Assembly: GCA_017608575.1 (NCBI GenBank) | Contig: JAFCFP010000022.1 | Span: 1-16,005, forward strand | From: Candidatus Iainarchaeum sp. | GTDB taxonomy: Archaea > Iainarchaeota > Iainarchaeia > Iainarchaeales > DTGL01 | DNA: 16,005 nucleotides | Direction of reading: 5' to 3' | Shown here: piece after piece, positions 1-6,535 of the stretch | How positions within the stretch are numbered: position 1 is the stretch's first letter | Layout of the letters: every line of letters starts with the position of its first letter | Translations under genes and position numbers: made by a program | The notes under the pieces: generated by a model | What the model saw: only the letters and a program-made list of their open reading frames with translations | What the model was told of the DNA's origin: nothing | Database searches by the model: none

Positions 1-1
1 T

Positions 2-27
2 GTTAAACGAACTTTTTTCGTTTTAAC
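2..27. repeat. Imperfect inverted repeat downstream of the RNase J-like gene
   Basis: GTTAAACGAA and TTCGTTTTAAC form an almost perfect inverted repeat (one bulged base) around a short T-rich centre, 28 bp beyond the stop of the minus-strand nuclease gene. It could act as a 3' hairpin for that operon. The 15-mer CTTTTTTCGTTTTAA inside it (12-26) recurs exactly at 10325-10339, next to the RNase J remnant. Function is unproven. Confidence 0.4.
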
Positions 28-54
28 CTATTGAATTATATTTGAACAAATTTT

Positions 55-1449
55 TCATTCAATTTTCTCTATTTTTATTCCTTTTCCCACTATTTCTTTA
101 AATTTTTCTGGGTGTTCTGTATGAATTGGTGTTAGTTTTTTTGGTTTTATTGCGTTGATTATTTCTTTTAATTCTATTGCGTTTGCGTGCCCTGAGCAGT
201 GAACATAGTTGTAGGGTAGCGAGAAGTGTTTTAGCCAGTTTTTGAGTCTTTCTTCTGATATTGCCATTTCTTCGTTGAATGGCTCGCACATTGAGTGAAT
301 GTATTGGCTGCCTTGGGCTGGTTTTATGTCTATTAATTCGTTTAAGTCCCAGAAACTGAGCCTGACGATTATTTCTTTTTGTCTTTTGGTTATTTCTTTG
401 CCTGGAATAGTGTTGTCAAGCGAGTAGAGTTCTTTCATCCATTGCTTGTTGTAGTCTTTTTCGCAGTAAGTGCCCGAGCACCTCTTGTCCAAGTAAATCA
501 ATATGTTTTCGTCTGTAATGCTTGGCAATTCGATTAAGTGTTTGAGTTCTCTTATCAGGTAAGCGTCTTTTAACTGGATTGCGAGCTTTCTATTGTTTTC
601 TTTTGCTATCTCATAAAAAGTGTTGAATCTCGTCAGGTCCTTGAATGCGTAGTCAGCTATGACGAGCTGGTTACATTTTGAGATTATTTCGTGCGAGTGG
701 CTTTTCACTAGCTCTTCTGACTGGTTTTCGACCTCGCCTATTCTCGTGCCCTCGCATAACATCAAGTCAACTTCTTCTTTTTCGAGTTCTTTTAACATTT
801 CCTTGGTTAGATAGCCATAAGTGCCATGCATTCTGAGATCCCCTGAATAGAAAACAGTGCCTTCCGAGGTGTAAATTAGGAAGCTCATTGCTCCTGGCAC
901 TGAATGGTCTACAGCGAAAGGCTTTACTTCTAGCTCGCCGACCTTGAATTTTTTTCCAGGTTTCGCTTTTTGCCAGTTTCTTTCAATCCTTGGCTCGCCT
1001 CTCTTGGCTGGCCTGCGCTTGAAAGCATACACTTCAGTGTCAAAGGATAGGTTTCCGCATTCAAGCAATGCTTTCAGCATTGCAATAGTGATTTCGCTGG
1101 AGTAAACGGGTATTCGCTCGTCTGCAAAAGATATGTGCGCTGAATGGTCAAAGTGCGCGTGTGATAACAGGATTCCGTCAAAGGCTGGCTTGTCATGGAT
1201 TGGGTAATTGCCGATTTCAAGCATGTCAGTCCTATAAAACCCGGGCAATTCTTTTGGGTGTGGCAGCAAACCCATTTCCACTAAGTCAGTTATGCCGTTG
1301 CCAACCCTGGGCTTCATGTACTCCTCGAAGTATTTTCCGTATTCCGAGTAATTCATTCCAAAGTCAAGGAACAGCCTTGTGTCAGAGTCTTCTAGCAGAA
1401 TCTTATTGCCGCCGATTGTGTTAACGCCGCCGTAAAAGGTTAGGTTCAT
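55..1449 (-). CDS. RNase J-like metallo-beta-lactamase/beta-CASP nuclease
   Basis: This is a 464-aa MBL-fold nuclease of the beta-CASP type, the group that includes archaeal and bacterial RNase J. Visible motifs are the HxHxDH site H97-A-H-F-D101-H102, a later metal histidine at D181-H182, the S-G-D204 motif, an acidic motif-A-like residue E233 (LCEGT), H417-C-S-G-H421 as motif B, and P-I-H443 as motif C near the C-terminus. Residues 261-300 match the beta-CASP lid helix pattern. The family processes or degrades RNA with two zinc ions, in the cytoplasm. The chain is shorter than typical RNase J (about 550 aa), so it probably lacks the C-terminal domain. I chose the ATG at 1449 because it overlaps the stop of the upstream gene (ATGA) and begins the conserved MNLTFYGG strand; an 18-residue extension to 1503 is open but would overlap the upstream gene further. 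RNA rather than DNA substrate is inferred. Confidence 0.85.
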   Translation of the reverse strand: MNLTFYGGVNTIGGNKILLEDSDTRLFLDFGMNYSEYGKYFEEYMKPRVGNGITDLVEMGLLPHPKELPGFYRTDMLEIGNYPIHDKPAFDGILLSHAHFDHSAHISFADERIPVYSSEITIAMLKALLECGNLSFDTEVYAFKRRPAKRGEPRIERNWQKAKPGKKFKVGELEVKPFAVDHSVPGAMSFLIYTSEGTVFYSGDLRMHGTYGYLTKEMLKELEKEEVDLMLCEGTRIGEVENQSEELVKSHSHEIISKCNQLVIADYAFKDLTRFNTFYEIAKENNRKLAIQLKDAYLIRELKHLIELPSITDENILIYLDKRCSGTYCEKDYNKQWMKELYSLDNTIPGKEITKRQKEIIVRLSFWDLNELIDIKPAQGSQYIHSMCEPFNEEMAISEERLKNWLKHFSLPYNYVHCSGHANAIELKEIINAIKPKKLTPIHTEHPEKFKEIVGKGIKIEKIE

Positions 1450-2330
1450 TTTTGAACGCCTTGCTTTTTTTGGTAGAGTTTGCAAATTTTTTTGAATGGA
1501 CATTCTTTTGGGAGCTTATGGGGATTCATTTCCCAAAAGAAGTCTATTTCAAGCATTGACTTGTTTAATTTGCAGGCTTCTATTTTTTTCCCTTTTCGTG
1601 TCTCAATTTCTTTGCATGGGTAAAAGTGTCCCCAAAACCATAAATCATCAAAAGCAAAAAAACGGTGAAAACCAAAACTGGTTGAATAATAATTATTGAT
1701 TAGTTTTTTTGCAAGTTCTTTTAATTTTCCCTCCCCATAATATTCTTTTCCATTGCTGTCTTTAGGGTCAGTATTACCAGTAAATATTGCATTTGCCATT
1801 GTTTTTATTCGAATGTCAATTGGCGCAGGTACTTCTTTTAAGTCACTCCATTCGTTTGCTCTAACTAAGCCCAAATTATACGTTAACTCGTGAATAAACA
1901 GGCCTGCTTTTTTTTGCCCAACCCCAGGGAATGACTTTAGCATTTTGTGAATTGCTTTTGCATCGCTCTCTTCTACTTGTTTTTCCGTGACTTCTTCTTC
2001 AAGTGCTTTTCTGAATTCATGAATGGTAACAGGAAATTGTTTGCTTTCTTGTTGTAATGCGTCAAGGACTTTTTTGAAACGAGAGAGGCTTGCCACTTTG
2101 TATTCAAAAGGACCTTTCCTCCCTTCGGCATTCAAAATTCCCAAAAACTTGTCCAACACCCTTAGCTTTGTGGTCTCTGAAATTTGCAAGCGAGTGTTTT
2201 TATTGCAAATGATATCTTTGTAGTAGAATTCAAAAAAGGCCTCTTTGTAATTGCCATGAAACTTGTGGTATTTTTCAATAATTTTAGCAAGTTGTTTGCA
2301 TTTTTCTTCATTGAAATGTTGGGAAATCAT
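1446..2330 (-). CDS. HhH-GPD-like (DNA glycosylase superfamily) protein
   Basis: This 294-aa protein carries a helix-hairpin-helix signature (FPGVGQKKAG, about residues 134-143), followed some 25 residues later by APIDIRI, which resembles the hydrophobic-P-x-D segment where HhH-GPD glycosylases hold their catalytic Asp (D172 here). The C-terminal part has four cysteines (C239, C253, C277, C283); the last two, in CPFKKIC, resemble the final part of the iron-sulfur loop of endonuclease III-like enzymes, but the spacing of the first two is unusual. It is most likely a base-excision-repair-type enzyme or another HhH-GPD relative acting on nucleic acid; the exact family is not recognised. It starts 5 bp after the upstream gene and overlaps the RNase J-like gene by ATGA, so translation is probably coupled. 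Confidence 0.6.
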   Translation of the reverse strand: MISQHFNEEKCKQLAKIIEKYHKFHGNYKEAFFEFYYKDIICNKNTRLQISETTKLRVLDKFLGILNAEGRKGPFEYKVASLSRFKKVLDALQQESKQFPVTIHEFRKALEEEVTEKQVEESDAKAIHKMLKSFPGVGQKKAGLFIHELTYNLGLVRANEWSDLKEVPAPIDIRIKTMANAIFTGNTDPKDSNGKEYYGEGKLKELAKKLINNYYSTSFGFHRFFAFDDLWFWGHFYPCKEIETRKGKKIEACKLNKSMLEIDFFWEMNPHKLPKECPFKKICKLYQKKQGVQK

Positions 2331-2335
2331 TTTAT

Positions 2336-2758
2336 CTACTCTTTTAATTGCCTTTCAACTGGGCCGAATTTGTAGAGGCTTTCGAGTGTTTTGAATGCTG
2401 ATTTGACTGATTTTTTGTAGTTTTGCTTGTATTTCCAGCCGTGTTTTTTTGCAATGCTCCAAGCCCGAATGTCTCCTATAGCATGACCTAGCCGGGCTTT
2501 TTCTTCGAAATCCGAGAATTTTATTCCGAACGATTTTATTTCTGCCAAAGCCAGTCCTAAAAGAATGAGTTCCCTGGCTTTTTCCTTGTTTGATAGCAGG
2601 CTTGGGTGAATGTTGATTGCAAACTTTTTTTTGCCTGATATCCCCATTCCTTTTACTGTTTCTTTGTCTGCGAGCACTAATTTGACTTTTCCTTTGAGTG
2701 AGGGGAATTCTGTTGAAACGAGTTCTTTCATGAGCTTGTTTGCAGAGTCAAAATCCAT
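2336..2758 (-). CDS. Hypothetical 140-aa protein, first gene of the operon
   Basis: The product is not recognised. It is a lysine-rich 140-aa soluble protein with no signal peptide or membrane segment. Residues 50-75 (IHPSLLSNKEKARELILLG) form a helix after a short strand, in the style of a small alpha/beta domain; this loosely recalls a degenerate minimal metalloprotease core, but no HExxH is present, so I do not claim that. The ATG at 2758 is supported by a strong ribosome-binding site (GGGAGGGTG, about 8 nt upstream). It is followed 5 bp later by the HhH-GPD-like gene, so the three minus-strand genes are very probably one transcript and this protein likely serves in the same nucleic-acid process. 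Confidence 0.65.
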   Translation of the reverse strand: MDFDSANKLMKELVSTEFPSLKGKVKLVLADKETVKGMGISGKKKFAINIHPSLLSNKEKARELILLGLALAEIKSFGIKFSDFEEKARLGHAIGDIRAWSIAKKHGWKYKQNYKKSVKSAFKTLESLYKFGPVERQLKE

Positions 2759-2842
2759 TTAGGCACCCTCCCGTTTCTCTTGTATAATGTATTTGCCAAC
2801 CTGCTTTAATCCCTTTGCCTCAGACATTAAATTGAGCAATTA

Positions 2843-2858
2843 AACAATTAAAATTGTT
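2843..2858. repeat. 16-bp palindrome AACAATT-AA-AATTGTT
   Basis: Two perfect 7-bp arms flank an AA centre, about 85-100 bp upstream of the start of the three-gene minus-strand operon. Size and symmetry fit the operator of a dimeric HTH regulator, but AT-rich DNA also produces such palindromes by chance. Confidence 0.4.
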
Positions 2859-2949
2859 GGCAATCTAATTTCTCCAATTTTAGCTCAAAAATTACTTGCC
2901 CTAAATGCGATTTAAAGCCCAATTCATGCTTCTTTCAGGGATTGGAAGG

Positions 2950-2976
2950 CTGGGAAATTAGATTTTTAATTTCCAG
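2950..2976. repeat. Hairpin, stem GGAAATTA/TAATTTCC
   Basis: Perfect 8-bp arms (2953-2960 and 2967-2974) flank a 6-nt loop, and the stem continues with CT/AG past one bulged G. It lies about 105 bp beyond the stop of the minus-strand Mrr-like gene and could form an RNA 3' structure. No T-run follows on the minus strand, so an intrinsic terminator is doubtful. Confidence 0.35.
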
Positions 2977-3079
2977 GGTGGCTGGCGATGTAAACAGCCC
3001 AAATGGAAGCTTTTTCTGGGAGTGGAAAGCTCACAAATAGTAACTATCCCTTTTTCTTGGTTTGACTGGTTTAATTTAT

Positions 3080-4135
3080 CTAGTCTGAGTAATCTTCGAT
3101 ATTTTTTATTGAGTTCAGTATATTCTCTTCTAATAATTTTGAAATTATGTTTTTGCAAAAATCTACATACAATGAATAATAATGCTCCGTTTGTTTTGGA
3201 AGTGCATCTATGCGTTTTTGAAATTCTTTTATTAACGCTTCTAGTTCGTCTTTTTTGCCTGTGCCCTTTTCAATTTCTTCTTTCATGAAATCAATTACAT
3301 TCTGATTTCTTTGTATTGTTTCATGTAGTGCTGTTTTATTGCCATAATGAAAAGACCATTCTAGCACCATATTTATAAACAACTTGACAATAACTGGCTC
3401 GGCAATGGTTTGTTTTAGTTGGTAGCATTTTTCTTTAATTGTTTCGTAAGTCACTTTATCCACTTGTAGTTCCCTCAAGCTTTCCTTTCCGGTAACGGAT
3501 TTCTTATAGCGGGGTGCAATAAAAAAGTAGCCTGCGGTCAAGAGCAATTCATCTCTTTTTTTTGGGTCGTAGTTGTCCAGCAGTTGAAATAAAAAGTTCA
3601 ATGTGTTTGCGTTTGGCTTACTAGAATACCTCAAGTGGAGGGGATGCATAACCTCTACAAAATCTAACCCCTGTGAGAGTTTGTATTTTTTTAATAACTT
3701 AATCTTGTCAAAACTCAAACCCTCCAGATCTGGCCGTTCCCAAATTTTTATTTTATATTTTGGCTTATTGCTTTCAGTGTATTTTTTTAAGTATCCTTTA
3801 CAGGGGTTTGATAAAAAATTTGAAGCAATAATAACGAGTTTGTCCGGGTTCTCCGCATTTGCCCAGCTTAAAGCATTCTGCAATTCCTTAGGAGGGATGC
3901 CTTTCTGGAAATGTTTACATTCAAAAAACCAAGTTTCAAGACTTGTTTCACCATCTGTTTCATCTATTTGTATTTTTTTTGCTTCTATGTCACGTCCGCT
4001 ATCTGCTGGACTTGCTGATTTGCCCGTCCCTTTTCTCCACTTGACATCAGTAAAACGAAGCTCGACTAATAAGTCATGACAAAAGTCTTCAAATTGTGTG
4101 CTGGATAAGTGATTGAATGAAAAATCCTTTGACAT
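3080..4135 (-). CDS. Mrr-like PD-(D/E)xK restriction-type endonuclease
   Basis: The N-terminal 110 residues form a restriction-endonuclease-like domain of the Mrr_cat type: FEDFCHDLL helix (E16), S-G-R-D49 and E72-C-K74 make the PD-(D/E)xK catalytic set, followed by the typical strand DKLVIIASNFLSN. The remaining 240 residues are mostly helical, with a charged coiled-coil-like stretch at about 285-320, and are not recognised; they may bind DNA or a partner. Mrr-type nucleases often act as type IV restriction enzymes on modified foreign DNA, so a defence role is the best inference. No methylase or specificity gene is adjacent, so this is a solitary nuclease. The ATG at 4135 has no clear Shine-Dalgarno site but has a TATA box 26-35 nt upstream, which fits a leaderless mRNA. 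Confidence 0.8.
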   Translation of the reverse strand: MSKDFSFNHLSSTQFEDFCHDLLVELRFTDVKWRKGTGKSASPADSGRDIEAKKIQIDETDGETSLETWFFECKHFQKGIPPKELQNALSWANAENPDKLVIIASNFLSNPCKGYLKKYTESNKPKYKIKIWERPDLEGLSFDKIKLLKKYKLSQGLDFVEVMHPLHLRYSSKPNANTLNFLFQLLDNYDPKKRDELLLTAGYFFIAPRYKKSVTGKESLRELQVDKVTYETIKEKCYQLKQTIAEPVIVKLFINMVLEWSFHYGNKTALHETIQRNQNVIDFMKEEIEKGTGKKDELEALIKEFQKRIDALPKQTEHYYSLYVDFCKNIISKLLEENILNSIKNIEDYSD

Positions 4136-4321
4136 ATACCAATTGTAACAATCTATGTTTGTTTAAATAGTTTGTTGGTCATTTCTGTCTTTTTTTTGGG
4201 CTCGCCACCTCCCCGTTTTTTTTCTATTCGGGCTTAATTTTCATGGTTTTTGAGGGTATCAAAAGGTTGTCTGAGGGATGTGTAGAGACTAAAGAAGTAA
4301 AGGATTTTTATAATTTGTTTA
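4136..4321. other. Intergenic region with two 8-T tracts
   Basis: Apart from the Mrr promoter, the segment 4190-4231 has two runs of eight T flanking a GC-rich block (TCGCCACCTCCCC). Read on the minus strand, that block contains GGGGAGGTGG, a perfect Shine-Dalgarno core, but it is followed only by a 9-codon frame. The T-runs could terminate plus-strand transcripts, yet no plus-strand gene lies upstream. No gene is seen here. Confidence 0.4.
4161..4170 (-). promoter_or_regulatory. TATA box of the Mrr-like gene
   Basis: CTATTTAAAC on the minus strand sits 26-35 nt before the ATG. Since archaeal transcription begins about 25 nt past the TATA box, the mRNA would start at or very near the start codon. 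Confidence 0.55.
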
Positions 4322-4336
4322 CTATTATATTAAATA
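4322..4336 (+). promoter_or_regulatory. Probable TATA box upstream of the 4371/4425 gene
   Basis: The AT-only stretch TATTATATTAAATAT lies 35-49 nt before the ATG at 4371, placing the predicted transcription start near 4355 with a short leader. This favours 4371, not the GTG at 4425, as the original first codon. Confidence 0.45.
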
Positions 4337-4370
4337 TCCGCACAAATGCAACTTAGATTTTAAGCTCACC

Positions 4371-5195
4371 ATGAAAGAAACTGAGAGAGCAACAATTGAA
4401 GAATTCAAGCGGATTAATGCATAGGTGTTTAGCTTGTTTAGAGCCAGGAGAGTAAATAAAAGCAAAACTGGATATAGGGAGATAAATAATTTGCTAAAAA
4501 TGGTTCCAGCACTTATAAAAGACAAGCCCGTTTTTGATGGGGTTTTCATGTATAACGGCGAATACTTTTCCAGGGAGTTCTTTGAATACTGCAAAAGCAA
4601 CAATGTAATCAAATTCAACGAAAACTACATCGAGAATGAGAAAAAAGCAATTGAACTCGAAAGCAAGGGAATTGATACCCTGCCATGGTACTATAAAAAC
4701 TGTGGCAAGCTCTTTGAGGATGACTTTCTGAAAAATGAAAAAGGAATCTCAATAAAGAATGTAATGAAAAAAGCACCCAAGACCACAGAGCTTTTAATAC
4801 CCCACAAAAACAAGGCAGCCCCCAACAAGCCAATATCTTTTGTTTTCGCAGACTGGTATGGGCCATATTTTCTTAGTTTAATGGCTCTCGCTGGAGATGA
4901 ATATCACGAAGTCACACTTAAAACATCACAGTTAATAAATTTCGGCAAGCAATTGCAAGAATTAGAGCCAAAGGGCATGATTATATCGTTTGTAAACTGG
5001 GATTTCAATGAGATAAAGTATTCAAACATTGACCTTTTCTCGCTTCCCATATATTTGTGCCCCAGTAATATCCGCTACTTCAAATTCCTTCGGGCAATAA
5101 AAAGTTTTCCAAGCTCAACACCACAACAAAAAGCCGTTGAATTCGAAAAAAAGCTCGAACAATATGTTGAATGGGTGATAGCCTACTCACTGTGA
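4371..5195 (+). CDS. Unknown 256-aa protein with an in-frame TAG near its 5' end
   Basis: The uninterrupted reading frame runs from a GTG at 4425 to 5195 and encodes 256 residues. Directly upstream in the same frame, an ATG at 4371 opens 17 codons (helical, MKETERATIEEFKRINA) that end in TAG at 4422, the codon just before the GTG. No Shine-Dalgarno site precedes the GTG, and the promoter position fits the ATG at 4371 better. So the gene may start at the GTG, may be a nonsense mutant, or may read through the amber codon. The protein is not recognised: a basic N-terminus (FRARRVNKSK), a Lys/Glu-rich middle, and a hydrophobic core around residues 136-165 (ISFVFADWYGPYFLSLMALA). No signal peptide is clear. 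The stop overlaps the next small ORF (TGATG). Confidence 0.6.
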
Positions 5196-5362
5196 TGAAA
5201 ATGAGAGAGCAATTATTCTCATTCAATGGAAGCAGAAACCAACTAAAGGCAATGATTAAACTATTGAAAGAATACAACCTAGAAGACAAAAAAATAATGG
5301 AATTCTCAGAACTCGACAAAATCGTATTCCAAAACATAAAAAAGGTTGCTAGAAGGATTTGA
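5195..5362 (+). CDS. Small 55-aa helical protein, coupled to the upstream gene
   Basis: The ATG at 5195 overlaps the stop of the preceding gene (TGATG), a classic arrangement for translational coupling. The product is lysine-rich and probably all helical (QLKAMIKLLKEYNLEDKK), without membrane segments or cysteines. Function is unknown; a two-gene unit with a larger unknown protein followed by a small charged one would fit a partner or antitoxin-like subunit, but nothing in the sequence proves this. The stop falls directly on the beginning of the T-rich terminator-like repeat at 5362. An in-frame ATG at 5171 would lengthen it by 8 residues but lies inside the upstream gene. Confidence 0.5.
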   Translation: MKMREQLFSFNGSRNQLKAMIKLLKEYNLEDKKIMEFSELDKIVFQNIKKVARRI

Positions 5363-5408
5363 AAATAATCCTTTTTACGCTTTTTCTTGCCTGTTTTTTT
5401 ATTGGTGT
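5362..5408 (+). repeat. T-rich terminator-like repeat B, copy 1
   Basis: This 47-bp segment holds three T-runs, including TACGCTTTTTCTTGCCTG, and recurs at 9596-9639 with only three inserted Ts and one substitution. It starts on the last base of a stop codon and has the oligo-T character of archaeal terminators. Finding nearly identical copies 4.2 kb apart suggests a duplicated gene border. Confidence 0.7.
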
Positions 5409-5423
5409 GGTGTTGTGGATTGC

Positions 5424-5439
5424 GAATTCTTCGGAATTC
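5424..5439 (+). repeat. Hairpin GAATTC-TTCG-GAATTC
   Basis: Two perfect 6-bp arms enclose TTCG; in RNA this is a C(UUCG)G tetraloop, an exceptionally stable cap. The hairpin directly abuts promoter-like repeat A, as a different hairpin does at 8151-8175. Confidence 0.6.
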
Positions 5440-5545
5440 AACTAACTCTCTTAGCAGAAACACTAGTACCGCTTTTGCGATATAATTTTAATTTTTTTGC
5501 AGGCGGAAAAGCTTTAGGTGGGTAATATTTTTATGAAAAAGTAGA
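5439..5545 (+). repeat. Promoter/leader repeat A, copy 1, ending in an orphan start codon
   Basis: About 95 bp plus the first codons match 8171-8275 with roughly 85% identity by eye. Shared parts are AACTCTCTTAGCAGAA, AGTACCGCTTTTG, the TATA-containing block GATATAATTTTAATTTTTTT, AAGCTTTA, and GGGTAATA-TTTTATGAAAAA. At 8264 the ATG opens a lipoprotein gene, but here it reads ATG AAA AAG TAG, so only three codons remain. The module is therefore a promoter and ribosome-binding site (AGGTGGG, 5515-5521) that has lost its original gene. It may still transcribe the PH-like/SHOCT gene that follows. Confidence 0.75.
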
Positions 5546-5613
5546 GGAATACTGGTAATTTGTTCTACGAATACTCAAGCCCGTTGCTAAATAAAAAGTC
5601 TAAGTATGTAAAG

Positions 5614-5630
5614 TACCCACTAGGTGGGTA
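5614..5630 (+). repeat. Inverted repeat TACCCAC-TAG-GTGGGTA
   Basis: Perfect 7-bp arms around three bases lie 11 bp before the ATG at 5641. The right arm contains GGTGGG, a Shine-Dalgarno-like sequence, so a hairpin in the mRNA would hide it; alternatively this is an operator. Both ideas are inference. Confidence 0.45.
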
Positions 5631-5658
5631 AATCAATAAAATGCTGAAAGGTGTATCC

Positions 5659-6222
5659 ATGTTCGATAAAAGTTTGATTGCTAATACTGTTGGAATAAAG
5701 GAAGAGAGCTTACTGTTTGCTTGTCCAGCTACTTATTTTGGTGGCATTTTGGATAAAGCTGTGAGTAAGCCAAAAGATGGCTCGATTGGAGTTACCAATG
5801 ACTCAATTTTATTTGTTAGTACTGCCCTACGGAAAAAGAATAAGATCATCTTAAAAATTCCTATTAAAAGAATAATAAGCTCTGAGGTAAGCCAACTTGT
5901 GAAAGAGGATCTCAAAAATACCAATTTTTGGACTTCAATGTCTTACTTTGCAGGGTATGGGCCTATGGCAACCTATAAAAAAAATGTGCAATTGCTAAAA
6001 ATACCCTTTGAGGACGAAAACGGCATAAAACAAAACCCACTTTTTTCAATCAAAAAAAACAATGAATTTTCAAAATTGTTGTACGAAAAAATGCCTAAAA
6101 AACTTGAAAAAGAACAGGAAACCAGTGGAGGAAGCTCCTTGAAAATTCTAAAAACGCGATTTGCAAAGGGTGAAATAACAAAAGAAGAATACTTGGAAAT
6201 GAAAAAAGAACTTGAGAAATAA
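5659..6222 (+). CDS. PH-like/GRAM-type domain protein with C-terminal SHOCT motif
   Basis: The 187-aa product has an N-terminal region with the pattern of PH-like or GRAM-type bacterial domains: GSIGVTNDSILFVST followed by IILKIPIKRIISSEV, a beta-strand series ending in the usual 'I-P-x-x-x-I' step. The last 27 residues (LKTRFAKGEITKEEYLEMKK) are a clear SHOCT motif, a short helical pair found at the ends of many prokaryotic proteins and thought to mediate oligomerisation or surface association. There is no signal peptide, so it is cytoplasmic. I chose the ATG at 5659 because AAAGGTG lies 5 nt upstream; an in-frame ATG at 5641 would add 6 residues. It follows the orphan repeat A promoter. Confidence 0.65.
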   Translation: MFDKSLIANTVGIKEESLLFACPATYFGGILDKAVSKPKDGSIGVTNDSILFVSTALRKKNKIILKIPIKRIISSEVSQLVKEDLKNTNFWTSMSYFAGYGPMATYKKNVQLLKIPFEDENGIKQNPLFSIKKNNEFSKLLYEKMPKKLEKEQETSGGSSLKILKTRFAKGEITKEEYLEMKKELEK

Positions 6223-6251
6223 GTTTTAACATTCCATAATACAATTTGTTA

Positions 6252-6535
6252 ATGTCTATCACGAAAAAACAAAAAAGATTGTTGAACAATGGAGAAGTTT
6301 GATTATTGGAAGTTAAAAGCATAGATTTATTTTTTTACAGGTTGGCAGTCGTACCACTTATTTCTCTTGCAATATCTCCCATTTACTTTATTTTTTGTTT
6401 TACTGCTTTTTGTTGGAGTTTACAGAAGAAACAAGCAGGTAAAAGAATTGAAAAAACAATATTCAAACTTGCAGAAAAAGTCTAAAAATAACCCTTTTAA
6501 AATCTTCCTAGAGGCAATTAAGATATGGGCAAAAA
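6252..6535 (+). pseudogene. Decayed small membrane-protein gene
   Basis: An ATG at 6252 opens 16 codons (MSITKKQKRLLNNGEV) to a TGA at 6300. The same frame then continues open with a strong hydrophobic segment (RLAVVPLISLAISPIYFIF). Around 6415 coding potential appears to pass to the neighbouring frame, which gives a basic, helical tail (VGVYRRNKQVKELKKQYSN) until about 6535, where the next gene begins. One nonsense codon plus one frameshift would explain this as the remains of a roughly 90-aa single-pass membrane protein. The alternative is a TTG-started 84-aa ORF at 6367-6621, but its last 30 residues only shadow the lipoprotein signal peptide. Confidence 0.4.

Larger units (their letters stand above)
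2759..3079. other. Intergenic region with palindrome, hairpin and a start-less open frame
   Basis: This 321-bp stretch lies between two minus-strand genes. It holds the operon's ribosome-binding site (2766-2774), the palindrome at 2843-2858 and a hairpin at 2950-2976. On the plus strand, frame 2852-3040 is open without an ATG, GTG or TTG at its beginning and would encode a CPKC pair and a Trp-rich tail (FFWEWK); this may be a gene remnant or chance. I see no convincing intact gene. Confidence 0.5.

Noticed and set aside
1161..1424. Plus-strand frame of 87 codons inside the RNase J-like gene
   Set aside because: It lies opposite a gene with full catalytic motifs and has no ribosome-binding site or recognisable sequence.
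3603..4079. 158-codon plus-strand frame opposite the Mrr-like gene
   Set aside because: The minus strand has the PD-(D/E)xK motifs; the plus frame is an antisense shadow with no start signal.
5191..5262. Possible C/D box sRNA at GTGATGA
   Set aside because: No CTGA D box follows at the proper distance.
5080..5463. 127-codon minus-strand frame across the small 55-aa ORF and repeat B
   Set aside because: It runs across a repeat and a terminator-like region, and the plus-strand coupling TGATG explains the area better.
5562..5620. Possible tRNA-like sequence near GTTCTACGAATAC
   Set aside because: No cloverleaf arms can be paired around it.
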